Source: DAOVXM01 sp963746255 (GTDB lineage Bacteria; Chloroflexota; Anaerolineae; Anaerolineales; UBA4823). From it: DNA of 64,000 nt. The notes beneath the pieces are model-generated. The model was given only the letters and a program-made list of their open reading frames with translations. It did not search any database and was not told where the DNA came from. The stretch is from the NCBI GenBank assembly GCA_963746255.1, contig CAVVAJ010000005.1:806001-870000 (forward strand). The letters run 5' to 3'. Positions 1-8,757 of this stretch are shown here, one piece after another; position 1 is the first letter of the stretch; each line of letters starts with the position of its first letter. Made by a program: the position numbers and the translations under genes.

Positions 1-126
1 TCTGAAACTGCTCCCTTGCTATTGGTTTATACAACTGCTTACCTTGATAACGGTGAGCCTATCGAGGCTTCCACCAGTTATTACAAGGCCGATAAATATG
101 AATTTAGTATTGTTCAGAATTACTGA
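1..126 (+). CDS. GntR-family regulator, C-terminal end (UTRA domain), partial
   Basis: The reading frame is open from base 1 to a TGA at 124-126 and encodes 41 residues; the rest of the gene lies outside the window. The peptide has the look of the last strands of a UTRA effector-binding domain: a hydrophobic LLLVYTTAY strand, then the GEPIEAS turn and the STSYYKADKYEF segment that closes many HutC/FadR-type GntR regulators. UTRA domains bind small ligands, often sugar phosphates. The gene directly precedes a carbohydrate-type cassette on the same strand, so it is probably the cassette's local regulator. Family assignment rests on a short tail only. Confidence 0.6.
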   Translation, partial: SETAPLLLVYTTAYLDNGEPIEASTSYYKADKYEFSIVQNY

Positions 127-187
127 TGATACGAGGACTTGATCCTAACCATATCTATACAATAGTTTACCTAAAAAGGAAGACATA

Positions 188-486
188 ATGAGACTCGGCG
201 TATACACCGTGTTGTTTTCAGACCTACACCCGTGGAGATGATAGAGGCCGGTTACGCGTATTTTGCCTGCAGGTGGCTGCCAATCCTAGATCATTTTGAA
301 AAAGAAAGTGTCAAATTCGCTCTGGAGGTGCATCCCACTGAAATCGCCTACGACATCCACACTACAAAACGAGCCTTGGAAGCCGTAGACTACCACCCGT
401 CCTTTGGCATTAACTTTGATCCCAGCCACTTGGTGCACCAGCTGATTAATCCGGTCGAATTCATCAATACTCTCGAAGACCGCATC
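188..486 (+). pseudogene. Sugar phosphate isomerase/epimerase (xylose-isomerase-like TIM barrel), internally deleted
   Basis: An ATG at 188 follows a good ribosome site (AAAGGAAG) and starts MRLGVYTVLFSDL, the usual first strand of AP-endonuclease-2/xylose-isomerase-like sugar isomerases. That frame stops at 239-241. A second frame, open from about 232, carries the C-terminal half of the same family: the FALEVHPTEIAYDI strand and the GINFDPSHLVHQ metal-site strand, ending at EDRI. Roughly 120-140 residues between the two pieces are missing. After EDRI the protein runs without a stop into the UroD-like protein that follows, so the isomerase C-terminus and the UroD N-terminus are both lost. The gene cannot encode a working barrel as written. 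A real deletion and a collapsed assembly are both possible. Confidence 0.7.
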
Positions 487-1579
487 CCTTTCGATCTCGG
501 GGGATCGCCAATGTCTGGTATCCATATCACCGCCTACGAAAAACTAATCAAATATCTTGGGTTTGATGATCTCAATGCTGAGGTCTATGACCATATTCAA
601 CAACTAGCGCTCCCTCATGAGCAGGTATTAAAACGTCTCGAGGTTGATATCCGCTCCATCAGACCTAGTAACCCGAAATCTTATAACCTGGATATTCAAA
701 AAATTGGCGACTATACCGAATACACCGATGAATGGGGTGTGGGTTGGCGGAAGCCAATTGTGGGTGGACTTTATTATGACATGGTCTTCCACCCACTGGA
801 ATATGCTCAAGACCATCGCGGAGATCGAGGATTATCCCTGGATAAATCCGAATGATGAAAGCCGCTATTCTGGTCTGGCAGAAACCGCCGCTAATCATGC
901 CAATGATGGCTTCGGTGCCATCCATTGGTCAATTGGGCCCGGTGTATCCGAAACACACGCCTGGCTGCGAGGCTACAAAAAATACTACACCGATTTCTAT
1001 CTAAATCCGGACATCGCTGAGACCATCATGTCTAAAGTAGTGGACATCAAGATCGCCTATTGGGAAAATACATTAGCCAGATCTGGGAAATACGTCGATG
1101 TGGTCGTTGAAGCGGATGATCTGGCCGGACAGAACGGGCCGTTGATATCTCCCAAGATATATCGCCAGTTCATCAAACCCCAGCATACCCGCCTTTTTTC
1201 GGCCATCAAAAAGATCGCGCCCAATGTGAAAATATTTTTTCACAGCTGTGGTGCAGTCCACGACTTCATTGGTGATTTCATCGAAAGTGGAATTGACATT
1301 CTAAACCCCGTACAAAAATCGGCGACGGGCATGGACCTACGCCAGTTGAAGCAAGAATTTGGTAAAGATGTCGTATTTTGGGGTGGCGGTGTCGATACTC
1401 AAAGGGTATTCGATGGCGAAAATATCGCGGCAGTCAGAGCAGATGTGCGTCAAAACATCGCCGCCTTGAAATCAGGTGGGGGATTTGTATTCACACCTGT
1501 GCATAACACCCAGGCCAATGTGCCCCCACAGAATTACATGGCTATGTGGGAAACACTCCAAGAAGAAGGCTTATACTAG
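487..1579 (+). pseudogene. Uroporphyrinogen decarboxylase-like (UroD/MtaA family) protein, frameshifted
   Basis: The protein starts inside the fused frame at PFDLGGSPMSG, which is normally preceded by a short N-terminus and DRV in this family. It continues through DIRSIRPSNPKSYNL and TDEWGVGW. Near base 808 the frame shifts by one extra base; the downstream frame then gives KTIAEIEDYPW, the GPGVSE region, VEADDLAGQNGPLISP and the FFHSCGAVHDFI segment, to a TAG at 1577-1579. The HxCG motif is the zinc-ligand pattern of MtaA/CmuA-type methyltransferases, so the ancestral protein was more likely a methyltransferase-like UroD homologue than the heme enzyme. Its partners here are a sugar isomerase, a HAD phosphatase and a PfkB kinase. 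The stop codon lies at the edge of a small inverted-repeat element. Confidence 0.75.
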
Positions 1580-1630
1580 TGTTCCGTCAAACGCGATATT
1601 TGTAGAAGCATAGATCGCGAATGGAACACT
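1578..1630. repeat. Short palindromic element, ends AGTGTTCC/GGAACACT (copy 1)
   Basis: A 53-bp segment with inverted ends AGTGTTCC and GGAACACT and an inner inverted pair CGCGAT/ATCGCG, so it can fold into a long hairpin. Its first 14 bases are identical to those of a 54-bp element at 63880-63933. It lies directly after the UroD-like gene and before the HAD gene. It looks like a MITE-like or transposon-end remnant; the parent element is not in the window. Confidence 0.55.
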
Positions 1631-1648
1631 TAGTTGAAATGAGGATAC

Positions 1649-2489
1649 GTGAAAAGCAATCGATCTTATCTGAACAACAGCAATATTGAGAGCATCAATC
1701 CTGACATAACGCGCGGTAAGGTAAAATTCGCCATTTTTGATTTTGATGGCACCATCTCCTTGATCCGCGAGGGATGGCAACAGATCATGATCCCCATGAT
1801 GGTGGATATCCTTATGCAAACACCAACACATGAAAGCCGCCCCGAGATCGAAAAAATCGTCCGCACTTATGTAGCCAATACAACGGGGAAACAAACCATC
1901 TACCAGATGATCCGCTTAGCAGAAGAGATCGAAAAAAGAGGCGGCATCGCCCCATGAACCGCTGGTATATAAAAACCAATATCACGATTTGCTGATGGAG
2001 CGAATTATTAATCGGCTGGAGGGCTTACGCAGCGGTAAGCTACAACCCGAAGATTGGGCAGTACCTGGGGCTTTGGATATGTTAGATGCGATGAACCAGT
2101 ACGAGGTCACTTGCTTCCTGGCTTCTGGCACTGATGAAAAATACGTGTTGACGAAGCCGATCTTATTAGGTGTTACGAATTACTTCGCCGGCATATATGG
2201 CGCTTTGGATGATTACCAGAACTACTCGAAAAAGATGGTAATTCAGAAGATCATTAATGACAACCAACTCAGCGGGCCTGAGTTAGTCGCCTTCGGTGAT
2301 GGTTACGTGGAAATCGAAGACACAAAAACGATCGGCGGTATTGCGGTTGGTGTTGCCACCAATGAAGCCGAACGCCAGGGTATTGATGAATGGAAGCGCG
2401 AGCGATTAATCTCTTCTGGTGCAGATTTCATAATGCCTGATTTCCGCCAATATCAAACTCTTCTCGATTATTTAATGATGGTGGAGTGA
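1649..2489 (+). pseudogene. HAD-superfamily hydrolase (phosphatase), frameshifted
   Basis: A GTG at 1649 with GAGGA just upstream starts the protein. HAD motif I is at about residue 27 (FAIFDFDGTIS). The frame breaks at a run of four C at 1950-1953, where one extra C leads to an early TGA. Removing one base joins it to the downstream frame HEPLVYKNQYHDLL. That part carries motif II (FLASGTDEKY), the motif III lysine (SKKMV) and motif IV (VAFGDGYVEIEDT), so all catalytic motifs survive across the break. The complete protein would be about 280 residues, a C1-capped HAD phosphatase probably acting on a phosphosugar in this cassette. It overlaps the next gene by GTGA, showing tight coupling. The homopolymer break could be a consensus error. 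Confidence 0.8.
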
Positions 2490-3490
2490 ACGTGCCATAC
2501 CCTATTTTTGACCGCTCGAAATTGAATTTGCTCCCGTTATCAGATCGAGAACATGACCTATCCATAGATGCGATCCTAGATTTATCAGATCAGATCCCCG
2601 CTCTTGAAAATGAGAACTTAGAAACTCTGGCCAAACGTATCGTTGATGCCCACCAGCGCGGTGCGGCTGTGATTATTTTAATGGGTGCCCATGTGATTCG
2701 CAGCGGTGTATCTCGTTTTCTCATCGACCTGATGGAAAAAGGATTCATCGATTTGATCGGATGCAATGGAGCAGTTACCATTCACGATATGGAATTTGCC
2801 ATGATCGGCAAAACGACTGAGAGTGTAGCAAAATATATTCAGCTCGGGCAGTTTGGACTCTGGAAAGAGACCGGTCGTGTGAATGATGCCGCCAAATTCG
2901 CATACGAGCATGGTCTTGGTCTTGGCGAATCGATTGGTAAAATGATCCATGAAAACCCCGACGAATTCCCACATGGAGATATCAGTGTTTTGGCAGCTGG
3001 ATACCGAATGGGCATCCCAATCACCGTGCACGTTGGCATTGGGCAAGATATCGTTCATGAGCACCCGAACTTTGATGGAGCTGCTTACGGCGCGACCAGC
3101 TACCGCGACTTCCTGACGTTCGTCAGCGTAGTCGAAAACCTGGAAGGCGGTGTGATGCTTAATATTGGTACGGCAGTGATGGGGCCAGAAGTGTACCTGA
3201 AGGCATTGGCAATGGCCCGAAACGTGGCGATGCAGGAAAATCGGGTGATTAAACATTTCACCACAGGCGTTTTTGATATTGCCGACCTGGGAGATAACCC
3301 AGTTGATGAAGCCCCCAAAACCGATGCCGTTTATTATTTCCGGCCATTTAAAACTATCTTGGTGCGCACTGTTGCCGACGGCGGTCAGAGTTATTATGTT
3401 AGGGGAAATCACCGGGCAACTGTTTCCAATCTGCACCGTTTAATTTTAGAAAACCTTCTGTCGGGAGATTATGGAAAACAAAAGGCTTGA
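2486..3490 (+). CDS. Unassigned conserved protein, possibly deoxyhypusine-synthase-like fold
   Basis: 334 residues from a GTG that overlaps the HAD stop codon (GTGA). It is the only intact gene of the cassette. The central part (about residues 55-110) has a Rossmann-like pattern: GAAVIILMGAHVIRSG, then FIDLIGCNGAV and HDMEFAMIG. A second block reads GGVMLNIGTAVMGPE near residue 225, and a FTTGVFDIADLGD segment follows near residue 265. This arrangement is reminiscent of deoxyhypusine-synthase-like proteins, but I cannot place the catalytic lysine of that enzyme, so the true reaction is unknown. Placement between a HAD phosphatase and a PfkB kinase suggests work on a phosphorylated sugar or polyol. 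The last 20 bases overlap the kinase start. Confidence 0.5.
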   Translation: MNVPYPIFDRSKLNLLPLSDREHDLSIDAILDLSDQIPALENENLETLAKRIVDAHQRGAAVIILMGAHVIRSGVSRFLIDLMEKGFIDLIGCNGAVTIHDMEFAMIGKTTESVAKYIQLGQFGLWKETGRVNDAAKFAYEHGLGLGESIGKMIHENPDEFPHGDISVLAAGYRMGIPITVHVGIGQDIVHEHPNFDGAAYGATSYRDFLTFVSVVENLEGGVMLNIGTAVMGPEVYLKALAMARNVAMQENRVIKHFTTGVFDIADLGDNPVDEAPKTDAVYYFRPFKTILVRTVADGGQSYYVRGNHRATVSNLHRLILENLLSGDYGKQKA

Positions 3491-4524
3491 AAAAATACTT
3501 TTATCATTCCCGAAATTAAAAATCGCAGTTCTGGGCGATTTCTTCCTTGACCTGTACATTTCACTCGATCGGTCCCTGTCCGAGCTTTCACTGGAAACCA
3601 ACCTAGAAGCATTCCAGGCTGTGGACATCAAAGGCCTGCCCGGCGCTGCGGGCGTAGTTACCAATAACCTGGTCGCTTTAGGGACCAGCACATCTGCAAT
3701 CGCCTACACCGGTGATGACGGCAATGGCTATGTGCTGCGTCAAGAACTTCACCGGCGAGGCGTAAATATCGAACACCTGCTGCAATCTACCGAGCGCTTC
3801 ACACCCACGTATATCAAACCGATGATGGCTGAAGTGAATGGCCCAACAATAGAGCTAAATCGCATCGATGTAATGAACCGCACCCCAAATTCCATGGAAT
3901 TGGAAAATGATATCATCCAGCGGATAAGAACGGCTATTCAGGGGCATGACGGCATTTTGGTTACCGAACAGGTTAAAGATGATGGCCGTGGTGTGCTATC
4001 GCCGCGAGTGCGCACGGCGCTGGCGGAGGTCACGCTGGCGAATCCTGACAAAGTAATTATTGTAGATTCCAGGCATTTCACAGCTAAGTACGAGCTTGTA
4101 TCGCTCAAAGTGAATCTATCCGAAGCCATCAAAGCCGCTCGTGATCTTGATGCCCAAATTTATACTCAAAAAAATGCTGGGCGGCTGAAGATGGCCATTG
4201 CCTGCCAGCACCTGTTGTGGGAAAAGGTAAAAAGACCGATATTCATCACCCTTGGCAAAGAAGGTATCAGCGGCTGCGATAATCGGGAAGATTTTTATCA
4301 TCCCGGTTATCAAACCAGCGGGCAAATTGATATCGTGGGTGCTGGTGATTCAGTTCTGGCAGGCTGCGGTATATCGCTTTGTGCCGGAGCTGCACCTGGA
4401 GGAAGCTGCCTATATCGGAAATCTGATCGGTTCGATCACCATTGAACAGATCGGCACGACCGGTATTGCCACACCAGAACAGCTTATGGAAAGACATTAC
4501 GAATACCAAAAACAATACCAGTAA
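3471..4524 (+). pseudogene. PfkB-family carbohydrate kinase, frameshifted near the C-terminus
   Basis: ATG at 3471, overlapping the preceding gene. The first 300 or so residues are a typical RfaE/HldE-like PfkB kinase: KIAVLGDFFLDLY at the N-terminus, GLPGAAGVVTNNLVALG, then the ATP/anion-hole motif DIVGAGDSVLAG containing the catalytic Asp. About 8-12 residues after GAGD, near base 4390, one extra base shifts the frame and gives a wrong tail ending at 4445. The correct tail in the next frame reads LEEAAYIGNLIGSITIEQ and ends at 4524, about 350 residues in total. The catalytic residues lie upstream of the break, but the last helices would be lost. Likely substrate: a sugar or sugar phosphate shared with the cassette. 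Confidence 0.8.
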
Positions 4525-4767
4525 ATCTACGTATAAGGGAAAACAACTATTAGAGCGTATCAAGGTAGCAGGAATTATTTGCGGTGCAAATGAAATATTG
4601 GGACCACCAATTCTCATCTACGGCACTTGTCGGTAGAGACCGGCGAAAGAAATTAAGAGTAATTTGCAGGGGATGAGTTTTGATAAATTTAGTAGCTCAT
4701 AGTTGTTCAGGAAGATCGTTCTAATCTTGTTGCTTGGAATGGGAACAAGAGTAGTGATTGAGTCACG

Positions 4768-5745
4768 CTAGATCACGTCAGCTAGCAATTTTTCGATTAC
4801 GAGCGGTTCTCCCCCCCTTGGATCCCTTAACAAACTAAGCGCGGATTGCTCACAATGGGTAACGCAAATACCACAACCCATGCATATCTGATCGTCAACA
4901 ATGGAGGTCCCATTACTCTGTTGGATCGCAGCAAACTGGCATACCTCCTGACACGAACCACAACCGATGCAAAGCACTTCATCAACGGTACAAATATAGC
5001 CGGATGATGCTAACATTGGCGTCCCGCGCTGGTGGGCACCCATTGCTCCACAGCAGCAACTGCAGCAGTTGCAGATAGCATAGAATCTCCCCAGCATGGC
5101 ATCCTTGAAGAATGCATGGTGGACATGACCGCGCCGGTCTTCTGAAGAGAGAATGTCAACGGCTTCGGATGGGGTTATCGGGCGTGCACGCTGATGGTGA
5201 TGGTCTAGAACAAAACTCGCAAAAGGTTCACCTACGATTAGGCAAACATCGAGCGGTAAACATGGATTTTCTAATCCGGAACGGCATGGACAGTTAAGCG
5301 CAACCAAGTGATCAGGATTTTGCATAATGATATCCCGGGCACGGGTGTAAGGCACTATTTTTTCAAGGTTGCGTATCTCGATATCTTCATTGACCAAAAC
5401 GAGTTGTTTTGCTGCTTCTAAAGGTACTACTTTTCCGTGGTAGCCATCTGCAAAAGTGTGGGTAGCTGTGCCAGCATCGAGCGTTAACCTTAGGTGTGGG
5501 GTATGGCTTGTGTAAGAATCTTGTTTTGGTTCGTGGAAGATCTTTCGCACCGAATAAAAAAATCTTGCTAACCAGTGATCACCTTTCCCGATCCCGATAT
5601 ATAGATATGGCCAGCGGGTGTAAACATAGCCATGGATGAAATCGCCGAGATTGTATCCGGGAGTATCAATACCCGATCTAAAAAACTGGATGGTTGACTG
5701 ATTGATGAAGCGCTCGCGAAAATTATTGAATGGATTGTTTATCAT
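4768..5745 (-). CDS. Protein with two [4Fe-4S] ferredoxin motifs and a Cys-rich centre
   Basis: 325 residues. The last 70 hold two classical 4Fe-4S motifs, CIGCGSCQEVC (about residue 257) and CMGCGICVTHC (about 288). Upstream are two further Cys clusters: NCPCR with PCLPLDVC (about 150-165) and CNCCSCCC (about 225), the latter just after a His-rich HVHHAFF segment. The N-terminal 140 residues are not Cys-rich and I do not recognise them. There is no signal peptide or membrane segment, so it should be cytoplasmic. It probably passes electrons to or activates an unknown enzyme. It is transcribed with the DUF2804 gene 24 bp upstream, which suggests a shared role. Confidence 0.65.
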   Translation of the reverse strand: MINNPFNNFRERFINQSTIQFFRSGIDTPGYNLGDFIHGYVYTRWPYLYIGIGKGDHWLARFFYSVRKIFHEPKQDSYTSHTPHLRLTLDAGTATHTFADGYHGKVVPLEAAKQLVLVNEDIEIRNLEKIVPYTRARDIIMQNPDHLVALNCPCRSGLENPCLPLDVCLIVGEPFASFVLDHHHQRARPITPSEAVDILSSEDRRGHVHHAFFKDAMLGRFYAICNCCSCCCGAMGAHQRGTPMLASSGYICTVDEVLCIGCGSCQEVCQFAAIQQSNGTSIVDDQICMGCGICVTHCEQSALSLLRDPRGGEPLVIEKLLADVI

Positions 5746-5769
5746 AGAAACACCCTCTAGTGTGTGTTA

Positions 5770-6813
5770 TTACCATCGGGCATAGTGTTCTTCCGCAAAT
5801 CCAATTAAGTCTTGGATCTGGATTGTCTCACCCTCATCTGTTGAAAACTGGCCATTGTAGTGGCCGAATAGCTGGTGGACTACGCTGTGGATTATCCCAA
5901 GGTTGGTGATCGCGGTACGCACTTTGAACGGAATAAACTCGAGATTTAAGCGGTTATCATTGCTCTTAAAAAGCCACGGGGTCATGAAATTCTTGGGATC
6001 ATATATAAAATCAACCTCATCCAGTTTATGCAGTAGGCCGTCTAGAATTACACAGTTTTCTGTGGCTTGCGATAAGTCCCCAAAGCCGTTTCCGAGATTA
6101 AGGCCGATCATACGACCGTCAGGTAAAAAGCCTGATGAGCTCGCCCAATTCCAAAAACTGTGGTATGGCCATACACCGCGCCCCCAATCCAGCGAACCGA
6201 GTGAAGTTGATGCTACTAACTTCTCCTCATCTCCACCGTAATTTATCGTCCCAGCGGCAGGCATGCAGTTAATCTTTCGGTTGTAGTAGAAGCGTTTCTC
6301 CAAAAACGGGATCACGATGGACATCGATTCATGGGATGCCGGACAGGAAAACGAAATTTCCGCGGATATTCCACGCCCTTCATGGAACGCAGGCCAATCG
6401 ACAGAGATTTTTCTAGATTCTCCATCTGCTTCGAAGAATAGGCTTGCACGCTTGTTCTTGAATTCGGTTACCCCAGAAGTGCTGTTACGCGGTAAGACGA
6501 CACCTCGACCCAATGGAATCACCAAACCCTCTTCGTGTAAGAGATCTTTAGCGTAATCCAGCACATAAACGAATAGGTTTCCTGCGTAACCAAGATCGGC
6601 TATGGTGGCGGAGAAGAACTTATGGGGAGTAAATGCGGCGTAATAGTCCCATCGTTTTACTCGCAAGAATTGGCAAGAATTAATCGGATAGAAATGTAAA
6701 TCCTCAAGATTGCAGTCTAGGTACGGGTGGCGTGACCAACCGATTTTAGCCAGTTCTCCAGAAGGTCTGAGTAGTTTGCCGGGTTCTATTATTTCGACTT
6801 GGTTCATCGTCAT
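5770..6813 (-). CDS. DUF2804 family protein
   Basis: 347 residues; ATG at 6813 preceded by AAGGAG with 7-base spacing. The pattern is that of DUF2804: GWSRHPYLDCNLED near the N-terminus, RVKRWDYYAAF, the SLDWGRGVWPYHSFWNWASSSG segment in the middle, then LGNGFGD. The family is beta-rich and related to lipocalin/hydroxyneurosporene-dehydrogenase-like folds; its reaction is not established. No signal peptide is visible. It forms a two-gene unit with the Fe-S protein downstream. The A+T-rich stretch at 6840-6915 probably contains the promoter of the pair, but I cannot fix a clean -35/-10. Confidence 0.75.
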   Translation of the reverse strand: MTMNQVEIIEPGKLLRPSGELAKIGWSRHPYLDCNLEDLHFYPINSCQFLRVKRWDYYAAFTPHKFFSATIADLGYAGNLFVYVLDYAKDLLHEEGLVIPLGRGVVLPRNSTSGVTEFKNKRASLFFEADGESRKISVDWPAFHEGRGISAEISFSCPASHESMSIVIPFLEKRFYYNRKINCMPAAGTINYGGDEEKLVASTSLGSLDWGRGVWPYHSFWNWASSSGFLPDGRMIGLNLGNGFGDLSQATENCVILDGLLHKLDEVDFIYDPKNFMTPWLFKSNDNRLNLEFIPFKVRTAITNLGIIHSVVHQLFGHYNGQFSTDEGETIQIQDLIGFAEEHYARW

Positions 6814-6974
6814 GCTGCATCTCCTTGGCTGAAAGAAGTTTTGCGGACATATACGAGTATATAAAATATTCGCATATACCTTGGTGAATTTTCAAGCGCG
6901 ATTATCCTAAAATATTAGTGACAGATGTCATAATTGGATATATCAGCCTAGGACATATCCCTCTGATTGGAATC

Positions 6975-7002
6975 AAAAAAAATCTGCCTCAGTTTGGGCA
7001 GA
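6975..7002 (-). terminator. Rho-independent terminator-like hairpin
   Basis: On the minus strand a 6-bp stem (TCTGCC with its complement) and a short loop are followed by eight T. It sits immediately 3' of the tRNA remnant at 7026-7054, just as a hairpin sits 3' of the intact tRNA-Asp at 10187-10260. Confidence 0.55.
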
Positions 7003-7025
7003 CTTTAGTCGGGAAATGTATCAGG

Positions 7026-7054
7026 CGTTCCCGACTGGATTCGAATCCGCGATC
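7026..7054 (-). repeat. tRNA-Asp 3'-end fragment (att-like repeat)
   Basis: 29 bases match the discriminator, acceptor strand and T-arm of the tRNA-Asp gene at 10187-10215 with three mismatches (26/29), in the same orientation. No 5' half of a tRNA follows beyond 7055. A tRNA 3'-end copy at the far end of a foreign segment is the usual footprint of integration by a tyrosine recombinase. An alternative is a decayed second tRNA gene. T-arm sequence is conserved between tRNAs, so the matching acceptor bases are the important part. Confidence 0.55.
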
Positions 7055-7544
7055 AAATGATAATAGAACCGGCCTTTTTCCGCACCCATACCTGGCTGAG
7101 GCGCAAGTGATCAACGATACATCATCCAAAACTTGACCCATATATTTGTTTTAGTCACTACCTAGCTATGCCCGAAGCCACCCCTTTGCCCTGGCTAGAT
7201 ACTTACTTGTTCAACTTGCACTGAGGTAGACCACCTAGTTACCCATACGCTGTCGGGTGGCTGGACCGCTTGGTTACTAAACCGCTGTTCAAAATGCCCG
7301 ACAGTTCTGATGTAAATAGCTAGATCGAATCATTCAACGGTGGCATTACTGATCAGGCAAGTTCCACCGTAGAAATATGTTTACAATGGGCGAGTGTTGG
7401 AGATGCATCGCACCAACTTGCACCAGATGCCAGGGACGGTTTTAGATTTCAGGTTAAGGATGTAAGCCATACCATGCATGTAAAGATAGTTTTTGTGGTT
7501 CTGTTGATAAATCGTCGATCCCAAGTCATCATGGCCATATCTGC

Positions 7545-8085
7545 TTAAGGGAGGGATTTTAGAAAGGCGAATAGGTCTGCCAGATCCTCATCACTCATTT
7601 CCCAACGCGGCATATCATGGCTGAGAGTTTCTCCATCAGAGTGTTTTCCCTCAATCACGGCCAGACGAAAGTCCTCCAGCGTTTATTCTCCTCCCTCACC
7701 GCCGTGTTCATCAACACCATGCTCACCTACTTCCCCTTGCAGTGCTTTATAACAGATATCGGGGGCGTCCATGACCTGCATATGCATAAAGTGGGTTCCC
7801 CCACGCGCTTCTGGACCGTGGCAGGTTGAACATGTTAAATATGAGCCCATCATCATGCCACCAAAGTTAGGACCACCACGGTATGAAATGCGTTCGCCTT
7901 CCTCGTCGGTGGCTGTGAAGTATATGCGCTCTCCATTCACAACACCGCTCTCACCTTTCCCATTGGTTCGTGTCTCATCCGATCCCGGTAAAAACTGCGG
8001 CATTCGATAAAATCCACCGCAGGCGATTATAAATAGAGAAGCTATCAAGCACGAATACCAATCTTGGTTTTGGAAATATCATCAT
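7545..8085 (-). pseudogene. Monoheme cytochrome c lipoprotein, broken
   Basis: One heme motif, TCSTCH, lies in the middle of the protein (GSYLTCSTCHGPEARGG). The axial Met is probably in the MPRW segment near the C-terminus. Two lesions are visible. An in-frame TAA at 7683-7685 cuts off the last 46 codons, which otherwise read on as TLEDFRLAVIEG to DLADLFAFLKSLP. The N-terminus is also shifted: an ATG at 8083-8085 gives MIFPKPRLVFVL, which joins by one extra base near 8047 to IASLFIIACGG, together forming a good lipoprotein signal with lipobox IIAC. The ancestral protein was about 180 residues and faced outside the membrane, probably in electron transfer. It lies in the decayed segment beside a copper-type ATPase remnant. 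Confidence 0.7.
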
Positions 8086-8090
8086 TCCAC

Positions 8091-8744
8091 CTACTTTACT
8101 AGCTTATGGGCGACGATCAACTTGAAGATATCGCCCATACCCAGGTTTTTGTTCTCTCTGATCTCCAACCCGGATAGTTGAACATTCTGGGTAGTACGCC
8201 GATTGATATTTGGACCTATCAAGCGGACAACCATCGGGTTAACCAAGTCCATCATCGCTCCAATGAGCAATGTTTCAGATCGTACATGCTCAATAAATAG
8301 AGCTTGTCCGCCCGGTATAGTTACGCGGAGCACTTCCTTCAGGCCGAGGACCGGATTAGGGACAGAACAAAAAACAAAAGTCGCCATTACCGTGTCGAAT
8401 ATATTATCTAGGAACTCTAGATTCTGGACGTCACCTATACGCAGGTCAATAGCTAAACCTGATTTGTGAGCTCTTTTTTTAGCCCTTTTCAGCATCCCCG
8501 GGGTTAAGTCTATAGCCGTAATCTCCATCTCAGGTGGGTAGACGGATATGTTCTTTCCGGTACTCACACCGACCTCGAGCAACTTTGGACCAACTATCAT
8601 CGACCAAAGATGTTCTCGGCAAGTGACGGAGCTCTTTTCTACCAACACTTCCGTCAGATCATAATGAGATGCAATGCGCTGGTCGCGGGCGCGTGTGGTT
8701 GTTGTCTCACGTTCCAATTTGTTCACATATTTTATCTCTTTCAT
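8091..8744 (-). CDS. Class I SAM-dependent methyltransferase (UbiE/phospholipid N-methyltransferase-like)
   Basis: Start taken at ATG 8744 (MKEIKYVNKLERE); the longer in-frame reading to 8807 runs into the ATPase remnant and has no start signal. 217 residues. Motif I is LLEVGVSTGKN (about residue 53), followed by ITAIDLTPGML (motif post-I Asp) and DTVMATFVFCSVPNP (motif II). The C-terminal block VRLIGPNINRRTTQNVQ is typical of a subgroup common in Chloroflexota and Firmicutes, possibly acting on lipids or quinones. The ORF is intact and 14 bp downstream of the P-ATPase remnant, making it the only intact gene in the decayed segment. Confidence 0.75.
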   Translation of the reverse strand: MKEIKYVNKLERETTTTRARDQRIASHYDLTEVLVEKSSVTCREHLWSMIVGPKLLEVGVSTGKNISVYPPEMEITAIDLTPGMLKRAKKRAHKSGLAIDLRIGDVQNLEFLDNIFDTVMATFVFCSVPNPVLGLKEVLRVTIPGGQALFIEHVRSETLLIGAMMDLVNPMVVRLIGPNINRRTTQNVQLSGLEIRENKNLGMGDIFKLIVAHKLVK

Positions 8745-8757
8745 AAAACAACATCGA

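Larger units (their letters stand above)
6814..7544. other. Gene-free stretch with a tRNA remnant and a terminator
   Basis: No convincing gene is visible. The left part is the A+T-rich upstream region of the DUF2804 unit. A terminator-like hairpin (6975-7002) and a fragment of a tRNA 3' end (7026-7054) follow. From 7055 to 7544 I see only short readings interrupted by stops; one plus-strand reading near 7170-7320 contains an in-frame TGA and matches no family I know. The stretch looks like decayed sequence. Confidence 0.6.

Noticed and set aside
2678..3436. 252-codon minus-strand open frame opposite the unassigned cassette gene
   Set aside because: It is a shadow of the plus-strand gene: no start signal, no family resemblance, and the plus-strand frame has continuous protein-like motifs.
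4442..4636. 64-codon plus-strand frame after the kinase
   Set aside because: It mostly overlaps the true kinase C-terminus in another frame, and the free part matches nothing known.
7160..7320. Protein-like plus-strand reading starting MPEATPLPWLD
   Set aside because: It has an in-frame TGA after 18 codons, no ribosome site and no family match.
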